Below are positions 9,326 through 18,341 of a stretch of DNA of 47,402 nucleotides, one piece after another. The DNA is from a virus. The stretch spans positions 1-47,402 of IMG/VR virus record IMGVR_UViG_3300020451_000280; one strand, 5' to 3'. Made by a program: the position numbers and the translations under genes. A model generated the notes under the pieces. The model was not told the DNA's origin. It saw only the letters and a program-made list of their open reading frames with translations, and made no database searches. The first letter of the stretch is position 1; every line of letters starts with the position of its first letter.

Positions 9326-10972
9326 ATGTCTGATAATGTATATCTTGGTAATCCTAATCTAAAAAAAGCAAATACTCCTATTGAGTTTACTCAAGAACAA
9401 ATTCTTGAGTTTATGAAATGTAAGGAGGATCCCGTTTACTTTGCAAATAATTATATCAAGATTGTTTCTCTTGATGAAGGATTAACTCAGTTTCATCCAT
9501 ATGATTTTCAAGAAAAACTAATTAATAACTTTCATAATAATAGATTTAATATCTGCAAGATGCCACGACAGACTGGTAAATCAACCACTGTGGTATCTTA
9601 TCTTCTTCATTATGCTATCTTTAATGATAGTGTCAATATTGGTATTCTAGCAAACAAGGCAGCAACAGCAAGAGAACTACTTAATAGACTACAGACTGCT
9701 TACGAGAACCTCCCTAAGTGGATGCAGCAGGGTGTTCTTGTGTGGAATAGAGGATCTCTAGAACTTGATAACGGTTCTAAAATCTTAGCAGCATCGACCT
9801 CTGCTAGTGCTGTTCGAGGTATGTCTTTTAATATTCTATTCTTGGACGAATTTGCGTTCGTTCCAAATCATGTGGCAGATTCATTCTTTGCGTCTGTTTA
9901 TCCTACGATTACTTCTGGTAAAAAAACAAAAGTAATTATTGTATCTACTCCACACGGTATGAATCACTTCTATCGAATGTGGCATGATGCAGAAAGGAGC
10001 AAAAACGAATATGTTCCAACAGATGTTCACTGGTCCGAAGTTCCAGGTAGAGATTCTATATGGAAAGATCAGACAATTTCTAACACATCAGAACAACAAT
10101 TCAAAGTTGAGTTTGAATGCGAGTTTCTAGGATCCGTTGATACTCTGATTGCTCCAAGCAAGTTGAAGTCTATGGTATATGACAACCCACAGACTCGAAA
10201 TGCTGGACTTGATGTATATGCTTCAGTTGAAAAGGGGCATGATTATGTAATGACTGTTGACGTAGCAAGAGGAGTTGGTGAAGATTACTCTGCATTCATA
10301 GTTGTTGATATCACACAGTTCCCTCACAGATTAGTTGCCAAATATAGAAACAACGAAATCAAACCAATGTTGTTTCCCAATATCATCTATGAAGTAGCAA
10401 AGAACTATAATAGTGCATTCATTTTATGTGAAGTAAATGATATTGGTGATCAGGTAGCAAGTATCATACAGTATGACTTGGAATATCAGAATCTATTGAT
10501 GTGTTCTATGAGAGGTAGAGCTGGTCAGATTGTTGGACAGGGATTCTCTGGTAAGAAAACACAACTTGGCGTTAAGATGTCTAAGACTGTTAAAAAAGTT
10601 GGGGCACTTAATCTTAAAACTCTGATTGAAGAAAATAAACTTATATTCTGTGATTATGAAATTATTTCCGAGTTGACTACATTCATATCAAAGAAAAACT
10701 CATTTGAAGCAGAGGAAGGTTGTAATGATGACCTTGCTATGTGTTTGGTTATCTATGCTTGGTTGGTCCAGATGGATTACTTTAAGGAACTCACAGATCA
10801 AGATGTAAGAAAGAGACTTTATGAAGATCAAAAAGATCAGATAGAACAAGACATGGCACCTTTTGGATTTATGAATGATGGACTAGATGATACTAGTTTT
10901 GTTGATAATGAGGGTGATAGATGGTTTACTGATGAGTATGGTGATATGGGTCATATGTGGGAGTATAGGTAA
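9326..10972 (+). CDS. gp17: Terminase large subunit (DNA packaging ATPase/nuclease)
   Basis: The motor that pumps DNA through the portal into the prohead and cuts concatemers. The N-terminal ATPase carries Walker A RQTGKST (81-87) and Walker B LFLDEF with D174/E175. The C-terminal RNase-H-like nuclease shows DVARGVGEDYSAF (catalytic D312) and the late DLAMCL motif. It has 548 residues against about 610 in T4. It is followed at once by a small zinc-ribbon gene whose ATG overlaps its stop, then by gp18. A separate gp16 is not recognised nearby. Confidence 0.96.
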   Translation: MSDNVYLGNPNLKKANTPIEFTQEQILEFMKCKEDPVYFANNYIKIVSLDEGLTQFHPYDFQEKLINNFHNNRFNICKMPRQTGKSTTVVSYLLHYAIFNDSVNIGILANKAATARELLNRLQTAYENLPKWMQQGVLVWNRGSLELDNGSKILAASTSASAVRGMSFNILFLDEFAFVPNHVADSFFASVYPTITSGKKTKVIIVSTPHGMNHFYRMWHDAERSKNEYVPTDVHWSEVPGRDSIWKDQTISNTSEQQFKVEFECEFLGSVDTLIAPSKLKSMVYDNPQTRNAGLDVYASVEKGHDYVMTVDVARGVGEDYSAFIVVDITQFPHRLVAKYRNNEIKPMLFPNIIYEVAKNYNSAFILCEVNDIGDQVASIIQYDLEYQNLLMCSMRGRAGQIVGQGFSGKKTQLGVKMSKTVKKVGALNLKTLIEENKLIFCDYEIISELTTFISKKNSFEAEEGCNDDLAMCLVIYAWLVQMDYFKELTDQDVRKRLYEDQKDQIEQDMAPFGFMNDGLDDTSFVDNEGDRWFTDEYGDMGHMWEYR

Positions 10973-11193
10973 TGGATTTAGATGGGCAGATTAAGTTAGG
11001 ACATCTACTACTTCAAGATAGAACTTGTAAAAAATGCGGTGAAACAAAAAACTTAGTTGATTGTTTTTACAGGACAAGAAAGGATAGAGGAGCAGTAGCA
11101 TCATCATATTCTTATGAGTGTAAAGAATGCACTATCAAAAGAATTATGAATAGTAAAAAATCAAGCAATACTTGGGAATACCCGGATTGGTAG
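10972..11193 (+). CDS. Small zinc-ribbon protein
   Basis: 73 residues; ATG overlaps the gp17 stop (TAATG), indicating translational coupling. CKKC at about 19-22 and CKEC at about 50-53 form a Cys4 zinc ribbon like those at the N-terminus of phage endonuclease-VII/HNH-type proteins, but no HNH or other catalytic motif follows. It could bind DNA near the packaging motor, or be a remnant of a homing endonuclease. Function unknown. Confidence 0.7.
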   Translation: MDLDGQIKLGHLLLQDRTCKKCGETKNLVDCFYRTRKDRGAVASSYSYECKECTIKRIMNSKKSSNTWEYPDW

Positions 11194-11230
11194 TTCGCGT
11201 CGTGTTTCCCCTGCGAAAAGTGTCCTTTTG

Positions 11231-11237
11231 ATAAATA
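11231..11237 (+). promoter_or_regulatory. T4-type late promoter motif before gp18
   Basis: GATAAATA, 35 bases before the gp18 ATG. An SD-like CGGAG follows at about 11259. Confidence 0.65.
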
Positions 11238-11271
11238 TTTTCAGATAAACTGAGATCACGGAGAAACAAAC

Positions 11272-13500
11272 ATGGCGACTCCTCAATTATCTCCTGGAGT
11301 ACTGGTAAGGGAGGTTGACCTAACAGTAGGAAGAGCTGATAATGTTTTAGATAACATTGGTGGCATTGCGGCACCATTTGAAATTGGACCTGTAGAAGAG
11401 GTAACTAATATCCCTACAGAGCAAAGACTTCTGTCTGTATTCGGAGAACCAAAGGAAGCAGATAGTCACTATGAGTATTGGATGAGTGCATCGTCCTACC
11501 TCTCATATGGTGGTGTTCTTAAGGTAGTAAGAGCAGACGATGACGATCTGAAGAACTCGAATGCAGGTGTAGGAATTGCAAATACAACTACACTGAAAAT
11601 CAAGAACTACGACGACTACGGTAACAACTACGAGTCAGCAACTGACTTCTACTATGCTGCTAAGAATCCAGGTTCTTGGGCAGATGGACTGAAGGTTTGC
11701 TACATCGACGACCTTGCAGACCAGACACTTGGAGTTTCGACAAACAGCGCAGGTGCAAACCTTGGACTTGCTGGTTTAGGTGCTACAGTTGGAATGGGTG
11801 TTACTGCAGCAATTTCTGGAGTTCTTCCAAATGCATCGACTGGTGGCACATCCTCTTTCACTGGATATCTGAAAGCAATTGTCACCGGAGTAAGCACAGC
11901 AACATCTGGAACCGCAAGTTCTATTGATGTAAAGATTGTTTCGAGAGTAGACTCCGCAGGAACAGAAACAAGAATTGATTATGCAGAGGGAGATGGATTC
12001 TCATCCTTCGATACTGCTGATACATTATTCTTCACATCTAATGCAGGAAATGTAACTACAGGACAAGCAGTAGCAACCGCAGTTGACTGGTATGATCAGC
12101 AGACTTTAGGTCTTACAAATTCCACAGTATACTGGAAGACTCTTGCTCCAAAACCAGGAACAAGTGTTTATGCTGATGAAAGACAAGGACATGGCGATGA
12201 ACTTCACATCGCTGTTGTTGATGACAATGGAGATTTAACCGGAGTCAAAGGTAATATCCTTGAGAAGCACACTGGTCTTTCCAAAGCAACAGATGCTGTA
12301 TCTGCTGTTAATGCTCCACAAAAGATTTACTATAAAGATTATATTAGAGATTTATCTACCAACCTTTACGCTGGTAAAAATCCTCTCGCTGCTATTGATG
12401 CTCATCATGGAACTGCCCCAACGGCAACTGGATTTACTGCCTATACTGGAGTAAAATCAGCATCCTTTACCGCAGAAGGTGGCGCTGCAAACCAAGGTGG
12501 AGTTGCACAAGATAAGCAATTCCTTTCTATCGGTAATAAGACTTATACCTTCGCAGGTGGTAATGATTACCAGAGCACTGGTGGAGATGGTTACAAGGCA
12601 GACCTTGGAAAACTTATTTCCGCATACGGACTCTTTAGTAATAAGGATGAAACCGAAGTTGACTTCTTAATCATGGGACCTGGTTGTGATACTGAAGCAC
12701 AATCTCAAGCAAAAGCAAATTATCTTATCTCTCTCGCAGGAGCAAGAAAAGATTGTATGGCAGTTGTTGGTCCTCATAGAGCAAACGTTGTCAACATCAC
12801 AAACACTGAGACTCAGACAACCAATCTGATTAACTATTTCAGCCCATTACAATCCTCTTCCTACGCGGTATTTGATTCCGGTTATAAGTATACCTTTGAT
12901 CGTTTCAATAACAAGTTCCGTTATATTCCATGCAACCCAGATGTTGCTGGAATGATGGCAAGAACTGCTCTCAACTCCTATCCATGGTTCTCACCAGCAG
13001 GTCAGCAGAGAGGTGTTATTAATAACGCTGTTAAACTTGCTTACAACCCATCTAAGACTCAAAGAGATCGTCTCTATCCTAAGAGAATCAACTCCTTCAT
13101 CACTTCGCCTGGTGCTGGAACATTCCTCTTCGGTGATAAGACTGCACTTGCTTATCAGTCTGCTTTCGACAGAATCAACGTTCGCCGCTTGTTCCTCACA
13201 ATTGAGCAATCACTTGAGAGAGCAGCACAAGCACAACTCTTCGAACTCAACGACGAGTTAACGAGAGCAAACTTTAGAAACATTGTTGAACCATACCTCC
13301 GTGATGTTCAAGCAAAGAGAGGACTGATTGACTTCCTCGTTATCTGTGATGAGTCGAATAACACACCAGATGTTATTGATAATAATGAATTTAGAGCAGA
13401 CATCTTCCTGAAGCCTGCCAAGTCGATTAACTTCATTACACTTACTTTCGTCGCCACACGTACTGGAGCAAGTTTCCAGGAAGTCGCTGGTAGAGTTTGA
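11272..13500 (+). CDS. gp18: Contractile tail sheath protein
   Basis: 742 residues (about 659 in T4). The N-terminus (SPGVLVREVDLT, then IGGIAAPFEIGPVEEV) and the C-terminal region (RRLFLTIEQSLERAAQAQLFELND, then FVATRTGASFQEV) are those of T4-type sheath proteins. The C-terminal domain forms the inner sheath around the gp19 tube; the middle is a variable beta-rich surface insertion. It lies 33 bases before gp19, with no separate late motif between, so the two are probably co-transcribed. Confidence 0.96.
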   Translation: MATPQLSPGVLVREVDLTVGRADNVLDNIGGIAAPFEIGPVEEVTNIPTEQRLLSVFGEPKEADSHYEYWMSASSYLSYGGVLKVVRADDDDLKNSNAGVGIANTTTLKIKNYDDYGNNYESATDFYYAAKNPGSWADGLKVCYIDDLADQTLGVSTNSAGANLGLAGLGATVGMGVTAAISGVLPNASTGGTSSFTGYLKAIVTGVSTATSGTASSIDVKIVSRVDSAGTETRIDYAEGDGFSSFDTADTLFFTSNAGNVTTGQAVATAVDWYDQQTLGLTNSTVYWKTLAPKPGTSVYADERQGHGDELHIAVVDDNGDLTGVKGNILEKHTGLSKATDAVSAVNAPQKIYYKDYIRDLSTNLYAGKNPLAAIDAHHGTAPTATGFTAYTGVKSASFTAEGGAANQGGVAQDKQFLSIGNKTYTFAGGNDYQSTGGDGYKADLGKLISAYGLFSNKDETEVDFLIMGPGCDTEAQSQAKANYLISLAGARKDCMAVVGPHRANVVNITNTETQTTNLINYFSPLQSSSYAVFDSGYKYTFDRFNNKFRYIPCNPDVAGMMARTALNSYPWFSPAGQQRGVINNAVKLAYNPSKTQRDRLYPKRINSFITSPGAGTFLFGDKTALAYQSAFDRINVRRLFLTIEQSLERAAQAQLFELNDELTRANFRNIVEPYLRDVQAKRGLIDFLVICDESNNTPDVIDNNEFRADIFLKPAKSINFITLTFVATRTGASFQEVAGRV

Positions 13501-13533
13501 TCATAATCATAAAATAACGGAGGATTTCTAAAA

Positions 13534-14205
13534 ATGTCAAACTTACGCACGCTCACCTCTTTTAAATCCGCACTTTTGGGTGGGGGAGCAAGACCAAATT
13601 TATTCGAAGTTTCAATTCCAACATTCCCAGCAGCAGCATTACAATCTATTCCAAATCAAGAGTGGAATGCTGCTGCTCAAACGGATCTAAACTTCATGTG
13701 TAAGGCTGCCCAGTTGCCTGCATCTAATATTGCTTCTATCGATATTCCTTTTAGAGGTCGTACTCTGAAGGTTGCTGGTGATAGAACCATCGAAAACTGG
13801 ACAATCACAATCCTTAATGATGAAGGATTCACTTTGAGAACTAAATTTGAAATTTGGATGAATGGTATTGCTAAATTGGATGACAATACTGGTGCTACAA
13901 GTCCAGCTGCTTATATGGCAGAAGCATACGTCTATCAGTTAGGTAGAGGATATGCTAAGAACAAGCATAGTACATCCAATGGAGGAGCAGGTGATGCTGC
14001 TGCTGAACCACCAGTAAAAGTTAAGCCTCTTAGATCTTATACTTTCCATTCCATCTTCCCAGTAAACGTATCTGCGATTGATCTCTCTTACGATTCGAGT
14101 GATACAATTGAAGAGTTTACAGTTGAGTTTGCTGTTCAGAGTATTTCTGCTAACGGAGCAACCGGTGAGACAGATCAGAACGGAGTAACAATCAACGGAT
14201 TCTGA
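13534..14205 (+). CDS. gp19: Tail tube protein
   Basis: 223 residues; forms the inner tube under the sheath. The family pattern is visible: N-terminal GGGARPNLFEVSIP, CKAAQLPASNI, the DIPFRGRTLKVAGDRT loop, W-TITILNDEGFTLR and the C-terminal YTFHSIFPVNVSAIDLSYDSSD segment. The leader has SD-like CGGAGGA just upstream. It is longer than T4 gp19 (163) mostly because of an internal insertion at about 150-170 and a longer C-terminus, as in other marine relatives. Confidence 0.95.
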   Translation: MSNLRTLTSFKSALLGGGARPNLFEVSIPTFPAAALQSIPNQEWNAAAQTDLNFMCKAAQLPASNIASIDIPFRGRTLKVAGDRTIENWTITILNDEGFTLRTKFEIWMNGIAKLDDNTGATSPAAYMAEAYVYQLGRGYAKNKHSTSNGGAGDAAAEPPVKVKPLRSYTFHSIFPVNVSAIDLSYDSSDTIEEFTVEFAVQSISANGATGETDQNGVTINGF

Positions 14206-14226
14206 TTGACTCTATTTTCTCTCCTA

Positions 14227-14233
14227 ATAAATA
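14227..14233 (+). promoter_or_regulatory. T4-type late promoter motif before gp20
   Basis: AATAAATA, 27 bases before the gp20 ATG and 22 bases after the gp19 stop. Confidence 0.6.
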
Positions 14234-14259
14234 GTAGAGATACAGTTTAGAGTTTAATA

Positions 14260-15924
14260 ATGTCCAAATTATTTGGGTTCTCTATTGAGGATACTGAACC
14301 ACTCTCACCATCAGTAGTCTCCCCCGTCCCTCAGTCAAATGAGGACGGGGTTGACCACTATATGAGTAGTGGTTTTTTTGGTTCCTACGTAGATATTGAA
14401 GGCGTATATAAAACTGAATTTGATCTCATCAAGAGATATCGTGAGATGGCGCTTCATCCAGAGTGTGATAGTGCGATTGAAGATATTGTAAACGAGGCAA
14501 TCGTTTCTGATAGTAACGATACTCCTGTTGAGATTGAACTCTCAAACCTTAATGCTAGCGATGGTATTAAGAAATCTATTAGACAAGAATTTAAGCACAT
14601 CATAGATTTACTGGATTTTAATAAGAAAGCACATGAAATCTATAGGAATTGGTACATTGATGGTAGACTTTATTATCATAAAATAATCGATCTAAAGAAA
14701 CCTGAAGATGGTATTCAGGAACTTCGTTATATTGACGCAATGAAAATGCGTTATGTAAGGAAGCAAAAGAAGAATGAAAAGAAAGAACTAAATCGTCTCA
14801 ATCCATTGAAGCAAGATCCAATGGATTATGATTTCCCAGAATTGGAAGAGTTTTTTATCTATAATCCAAAAGCGGGAATGGGTGGCAACCCAATGCAATC
14901 AAGTGCGAGTCAAGGTATTAAAATGACTAAAGACTCAGTAGCTTATTGTACATCTGGTTTAGTAGATAGAAATAAAGGATCAACGCTTTCATATCTTCAT
15001 AAAGCAATCAAGTCTCTCAATCAACTGAGAATGATTGAGGATAGTCTCGTCATTTATAGACTTTCAAGAGCACCAGAACGTCGTATTTTCTATATTGATG
15101 TTGGCAATCTTCCAAAAATTAAAGCAGAACAGTATCTGCGTGACGTTATGATGAGATATCGTAACAAGTTAGTATACGATGCGTCCACAGGAGAGATTCG
15201 TGATGACAAAAAGTACATGGCTATGCTTGAGGACTTCTGGTTGCCCAGACGTGAAGGAGGCAGAGGAACTGAAATTTCTACTCTTCCTGGCGGTCAAAAC
15301 CTGGGAGAAATCACTGACATTGAGTATTTTAAGAAGAAACTTTACAGGTCCCTTAATGTTCCGCCGTCACGTATGGACGGAGAAGGTGGATTTAATCTGG
15401 GTAGATCATCTGAAATACTTAGGGATGAACTGAAATTCACAAAGTTCGTGGGTCGTTTAAGAAAGAGATTCTCTGCAATGTTTAATGACATGCTTAGAAC
15501 TCAATTACTTCTTAAGAATGTTATCACTCCTGAAGATTGGGAATTAATGAGTGAGCATATTCAATATGATTTCCTATATGATAATCATTTCTCCGAATTA
15601 AAAGAAGCAGAATTAATGAATGAGAGATTATCTCTTGTTGAAACTGCTCAACCATATGTGGGTAAATACTACTCACAGGACTATGTAAGGCGCAAGATAT
15701 TGCGTCAAACTGATATGGAAATTCTTGAGCAAGATAAACTTATCGAAGCAGAAATAAAGTCAGGTATTATTCCCGATCCAGCAACAATTGACCCTGCAAC
15801 TGGTCAACCACTAGATGCAGGGCAAAATCCTGCTTCAATGGACCTTGGAGCACCGGTTATGGAACCTGAGATTGATGCTTCTTCTGCTGAACCAATTGAG
15901 ATGCCCAAGGGTGGCGAGATATAA
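14260..15924 (+). CDS. gp20: Portal vertex protein
   Basis: 554 residues (524 in T4). It forms the dodecameric ring at the packaging vertex, initiates prohead assembly and docks gp17. Diagnostic segments: EFDLIKRYREMALHPECDSAIEDIVNEA near the N-terminus, APERRIFYIDVGNLPKIKAEQYL, and the SLNVPPSRMDGEGGFNLGRSSEI region before the tunnel helix. The C-terminal 60 residues are Pro/Asp/Glu-rich. It starts the head-assembly series that continues through gp23. Confidence 0.97.
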   Translation: MSKLFGFSIEDTEPLSPSVVSPVPQSNEDGVDHYMSSGFFGSYVDIEGVYKTEFDLIKRYREMALHPECDSAIEDIVNEAIVSDSNDTPVEIELSNLNASDGIKKSIRQEFKHIIDLLDFNKKAHEIYRNWYIDGRLYYHKIIDLKKPEDGIQELRYIDAMKMRYVRKQKKNEKKELNRLNPLKQDPMDYDFPELEEFFIYNPKAGMGGNPMQSSASQGIKMTKDSVAYCTSGLVDRNKGSTLSYLHKAIKSLNQLRMIEDSLVIYRLSRAPERRIFYIDVGNLPKIKAEQYLRDVMMRYRNKLVYDASTGEIRDDKKYMAMLEDFWLPRREGGRGTEISTLPGGQNLGEITDIEYFKKKLYRSLNVPPSRMDGEGGFNLGRSSEILRDELKFTKFVGRLRKRFSAMFNDMLRTQLLLKNVITPEDWELMSEHIQYDFLYDNHFSELKEAELMNERLSLVETAQPYVGKYYSQDYVRRKILRQTDMEILEQDKLIEAEIKSGIIPDPATIDPATGQPLDAGQNPASMDLGAPVMEPEIDASSAEPIEMPKGGEI

Positions 15925-15927
15925 ATA
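15920..15927 (+). promoter_or_regulatory. Full-consensus late promoter (TATAAATA)
   Basis: TATAAATA overlaps the gp20 stop codon and lies 17 bases before the next small head gene: an exact match to the T4 late -10 consensus. Confidence 0.65.
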
Positions 15928-15943
15928 TAAGTAAATTTGTAAC

Positions 15944-16150
15944 ATGGGAAACATGGATGAACTTTTAGACATGATGATTACTGATGGATCACCTTCGAAA
16001 ATATCTGATACAATCAAAGACTTACTTTTTAGTAAAACTAGTGAGAGAGTCTCCTCCCATAGAGAAACGGCTGCTGCTTCTCTCTTTGGTGGCAATCAGG
16101 AACAGCCTGATACTGAGGCAGAAGTAGAAGTAGAAGCAGAAGAAGAATAA
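15944..16150 (+). CDS. Putative prohead core protein, gp67-like
   Basis: 68 residues, with an alternative ATG at 15953. The N-terminal two-thirds is helical (DELLDMM, ISDTIKDLLFSKTSERV) and the last 18 residues are almost all Glu and Ala. T4 gp67, a small prohead core protein encoded at the same position between gp20 and gp21, has the same plan (helix plus very acidic tail). Identity rests on position and composition only. Confidence 0.6.
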   Translation: MGNMDELLDMMITDGSPSKISDTIKDLLFSKTSERVSSHRETAAASLFGGNQEQPDTEAEVEVEAEEE

Positions 16151-16153
16151 ATA
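16147..16153 (+). promoter_or_regulatory. T4-type late promoter motif
   Basis: AATAAATA overlaps the stop of the gp67-like gene, 24 bases before the next ATG. Confidence 0.5.
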
Positions 16154-16176
16154 AAATATACAAGTAGATTATAAAA

Positions 16177-16440
16177 ATGTCACGCATTTTACCATTAGGA
16201 GAAAAAGCAGCACTAGCAGCAGGTAGCAGTAATGCAACCACTGTTGGTAATGCAACCGTTGTGAGAATTGTTGCAACTGCGGGTGTAGTCGTTGTATTCA
16301 GAACAGACTCTAGTGATACAGTTATTGGGTCTTTCACTCAACTTAACAACAGTGTTGAGATAGTTGAGAAGAGTCCAAGCGACAAAATTTATGTCACCGG
16401 AGCTGCAGTTGAGGTAGCAAAAGTAGGATTCACCAATTAA
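16177..16440 (+). CDS. Small unidentified head-region protein
   Basis: 87 residues, beta-rich and Val/Thr/Ala-rich (NATVVRIVATAGVVVVFRT, then SVEIVEKSPSDKIYV). It lies between the gp67-like gene and protease gp21, where T4 has gp68, but it is shorter than gp68 (141) and shows no obvious similarity. A virion or core component under late control is likely from position. Function unknown. Confidence 0.65.
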   Translation: MSRILPLGEKAALAAGSSNATTVGNATVVRIVATAGVVVVFRTDSSDTVIGSFTQLNNSVEIVEKSPSDKIYVTGAAVEVAKVGFTN

Positions 16441-16445
16441 AAACA

Positions 16446-17099
16446 ATGAAACTTATCAGAGAAGAGATCGAATCTGTCAAATTTCTTGTAGAGAAAACAA
16501 AGTCTGGCAAGAAATCCCTGTATATTGAGGGAGTATTCCTTCAGGGAAACATCAAGAACCGCAATGGTCGTATGTATCCTATGGATACTCTTCGTCGTGA
16601 AGTTTCTCGTTATAACGAATCCAATGTTCAGGCAGGTAGAGCACTTGGTGAACTTGGACATCCTGATGGTCCTACCGTGAATCTCGATAGAGTATCACAT
16701 AAGATTGTCTCATTAAGAGAGAGTGGAGATAACTTTATTGGTAAGGCAAAAATCCTTGGAACACCGATGGGTAAGATTGCCGCAAATCTCGTAGAAGAAG
16801 GTGTCAAACTTGGCGTTTCTTCTCGTGGTATTGGATCGCTTAAAACAACAAAAGAGGGATGCAATATTGTTGGCGACGACTTCATGTTAGCAACTGCTGC
16901 TGATATTGTTGCTGATCCTTCTGCACCTGATGCATTTGTTGAGGGTATTATGGAAGGTAAAGAATGGGTCTGGGAAGGTGGTTTACTTCGCGAAAAGTAT
17001 GCCCAGCAGACCAAAAATAAGATTAACACACTCGTCGGTCAGAGAGCGTTAGAGGAGCACAAACTCCAGTTATGGAGTGATTTCCTATCTAATCTTTAA
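16446..17099 (+). CDS. gp21: Prohead maturation protease
   Basis: 217 residues. It is the serine protease that degrades the scaffold and trims capsid proteins at (I/L)xE sites. The herpesvirus-assemblin-like fold is marked by catalytic His in GELGHPD (H72) and Ser in LGVSSRGIGSL (S125 or S126). The N-terminus (KSLYIEGVFLQGNIKNRNGRMYP) is typical of the family. It starts only 5 bases after the preceding gene and is followed by a late promoter for its substrate gp22. Confidence 0.95.
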   Translation: MKLIREEIESVKFLVEKTKSGKKSLYIEGVFLQGNIKNRNGRMYPMDTLRREVSRYNESNVQAGRALGELGHPDGPTVNLDRVSHKIVSLRESGDNFIGKAKILGTPMGKIAANLVEEGVKLGVSSRGIGSLKTTKEGCNIVGDDFMLATAADIVADPSAPDAFVEGIMEGKEWVWEGGLLREKYAQQTKNKINTLVGQRALEEHKLQLWSDFLSNL

Positions 17100-17102
17100 T
17101 TT

Positions 17103-17110
17103 TATAAATA
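17103..17110 (+). promoter_or_regulatory. Full-consensus late promoter (TATAAATA) before gp22
   Basis: TATAAATA, 38 bases before the gp22 ATG, directly repeated as AAATA. SD-like CGGAGA lies upstream of the ATG. Confidence 0.65.
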
Positions 17111-17147
17111 AATATAGTTTTAATACCGGCAATAACGGAGAGTTCAA

Positions 17148-18293
17148 ATGTCTCGTGGAGATTTACAAGAAATGGAAGTAAAGACACAGCAATCCAAAAC
17201 TGCTGTTAATTCTGGGGCTGCTGCTGCAGATCCTATGCCTAAAATGGCAGATCCTGGCACTCAACTGGCTAACGTTGAGGATCTCGGTGGTCCTACTCCC
17301 GAGAACTACAAATCCGATGATGATTCGGCAAAACTGAAAGAGCCAGGTGCTACCCTCAAGCAAGTCAAGGATATTATCACCAAAGGTGCTAAACCTGCTG
17401 ACCCAATGCCTAAGGGTATGAAGGAAGAGGAAGAAGTAGCAGACGAAGAAGTAGTAGCAGAAGCAGAGGAAACCACTGATGAGGTAGTCGCTGAAGAAGA
17501 GACTACTGAAGACGAAGTTGTTTCTGAAGAAGAAGTAACTGAAGAAGAAGTCGTTGCTGAGTATGACATCGAAGAAGATGTCAATGCTCTCCTCGCAGGC
17601 GAAGAACTCTCCGAGGAATTCCAAGCAAAAGCACGCACCATCTTCGAAGCAGCAATCAATTCTAAGGTTGCTCAAGTCAAAGAAGAACTGGAAACTAAGT
17701 TTGCAGAAAAGTTTGCAGAAGAAATTGTTTCTGCAAAAGAATCACTCGCTGAGCGTGTTGATTCTTACCTTGAGTATGTCGCTGACGAGTGGATGACTGA
17801 AAATCAACTCGCAGTCGAGCATGGACTCAAGACTGAAATGACCGAATCGTTCCTCTCCGGAATGAAGAGTCTTTTTGAAGAACATTATGTAACTATCCCT
17901 GAAGAGAAGTATGATGTAACTACCGCAATGGTAGCAAAATTAGATGAGATGGAAACAAAACTCAACGAGCAAATCGAAAAGAATATCTCCCTCAATTCCA
18001 GACTCAATGAGTCGGTTGCTGAAGGAATCTTAGATCAAGTCTCTGATGGTCTTGCACAGACACAGAAAGAGAAGCTCGCCTCACTTTCCGAAAGTGTAGA
18101 GTTTGAAAGTGAAGCACAATATCGTGAAAAGTTAGAAACACTGAAGGAGTCATACTTCTCTCAGAAGACCGTTTCTACTCCAGCTAAGACCGAGACCCTC
18201 TCTGAAGGTGTAGAGAGCAACCATCAATCCTATACTGGTTCGATGGAATCCTACATGAGAGCATTGGGTTCTACACTTAGCAAAAACTCCTGA
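17148..18293 (+). CDS. gp22: Prohead scaffolding core protein
   Basis: 381 residues (269 in T4). It forms the assembly core around which gp23 polymerises and is later degraded by gp21. The N-terminal part (about 1-85) is Pro/Lys/Asp-rich; about 90-145 is an extremely acidic stretch of Glu/Val/Thr repeats; the rest is a long helical, coiled-coil-like region. The acidic repeat and its extra length are features of marine relatives. It lies between gp21 and gp23 as in T4. Codon use is richer in C-ending codons, like gp23. Confidence 0.9.
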   Translation: MSRGDLQEMEVKTQQSKTAVNSGAAAADPMPKMADPGTQLANVEDLGGPTPENYKSDDDSAKLKEPGATLKQVKDIITKGAKPADPMPKGMKEEEEVADEEVVAEAEETTDEVVAEEETTEDEVVSEEEVTEEEVVAEYDIEEDVNALLAGEELSEEFQAKARTIFEAAINSKVAQVKEELETKFAEKFAEEIVSAKESLAERVDSYLEYVADEWMTENQLAVEHGLKTEMTESFLSGMKSLFEEHYVTIPEEKYDVTTAMVAKLDEMETKLNEQIEKNISLNSRLNESVAEGILDQVSDGLAQTQKEKLASLSESVEFESEAQYREKLETLKESYFSQKTVSTPAKTETLSEGVESNHQSYTGSMESYMRALGSTLSKNS

Positions 18294-18341
18294 ATTTAAA
18301 ATTAAATCAAACATAAACTAACCACACATAGGTAAACGCAA

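Noticed and set aside
16038-17675. Minus-strand ORFs across gp67-like, gp21 and gp22
   Set aside because: Shadows of biased codon use; low-complexity Ser/Thr/Phe peptides with no recognisable domain, lying over confident + strand genes.
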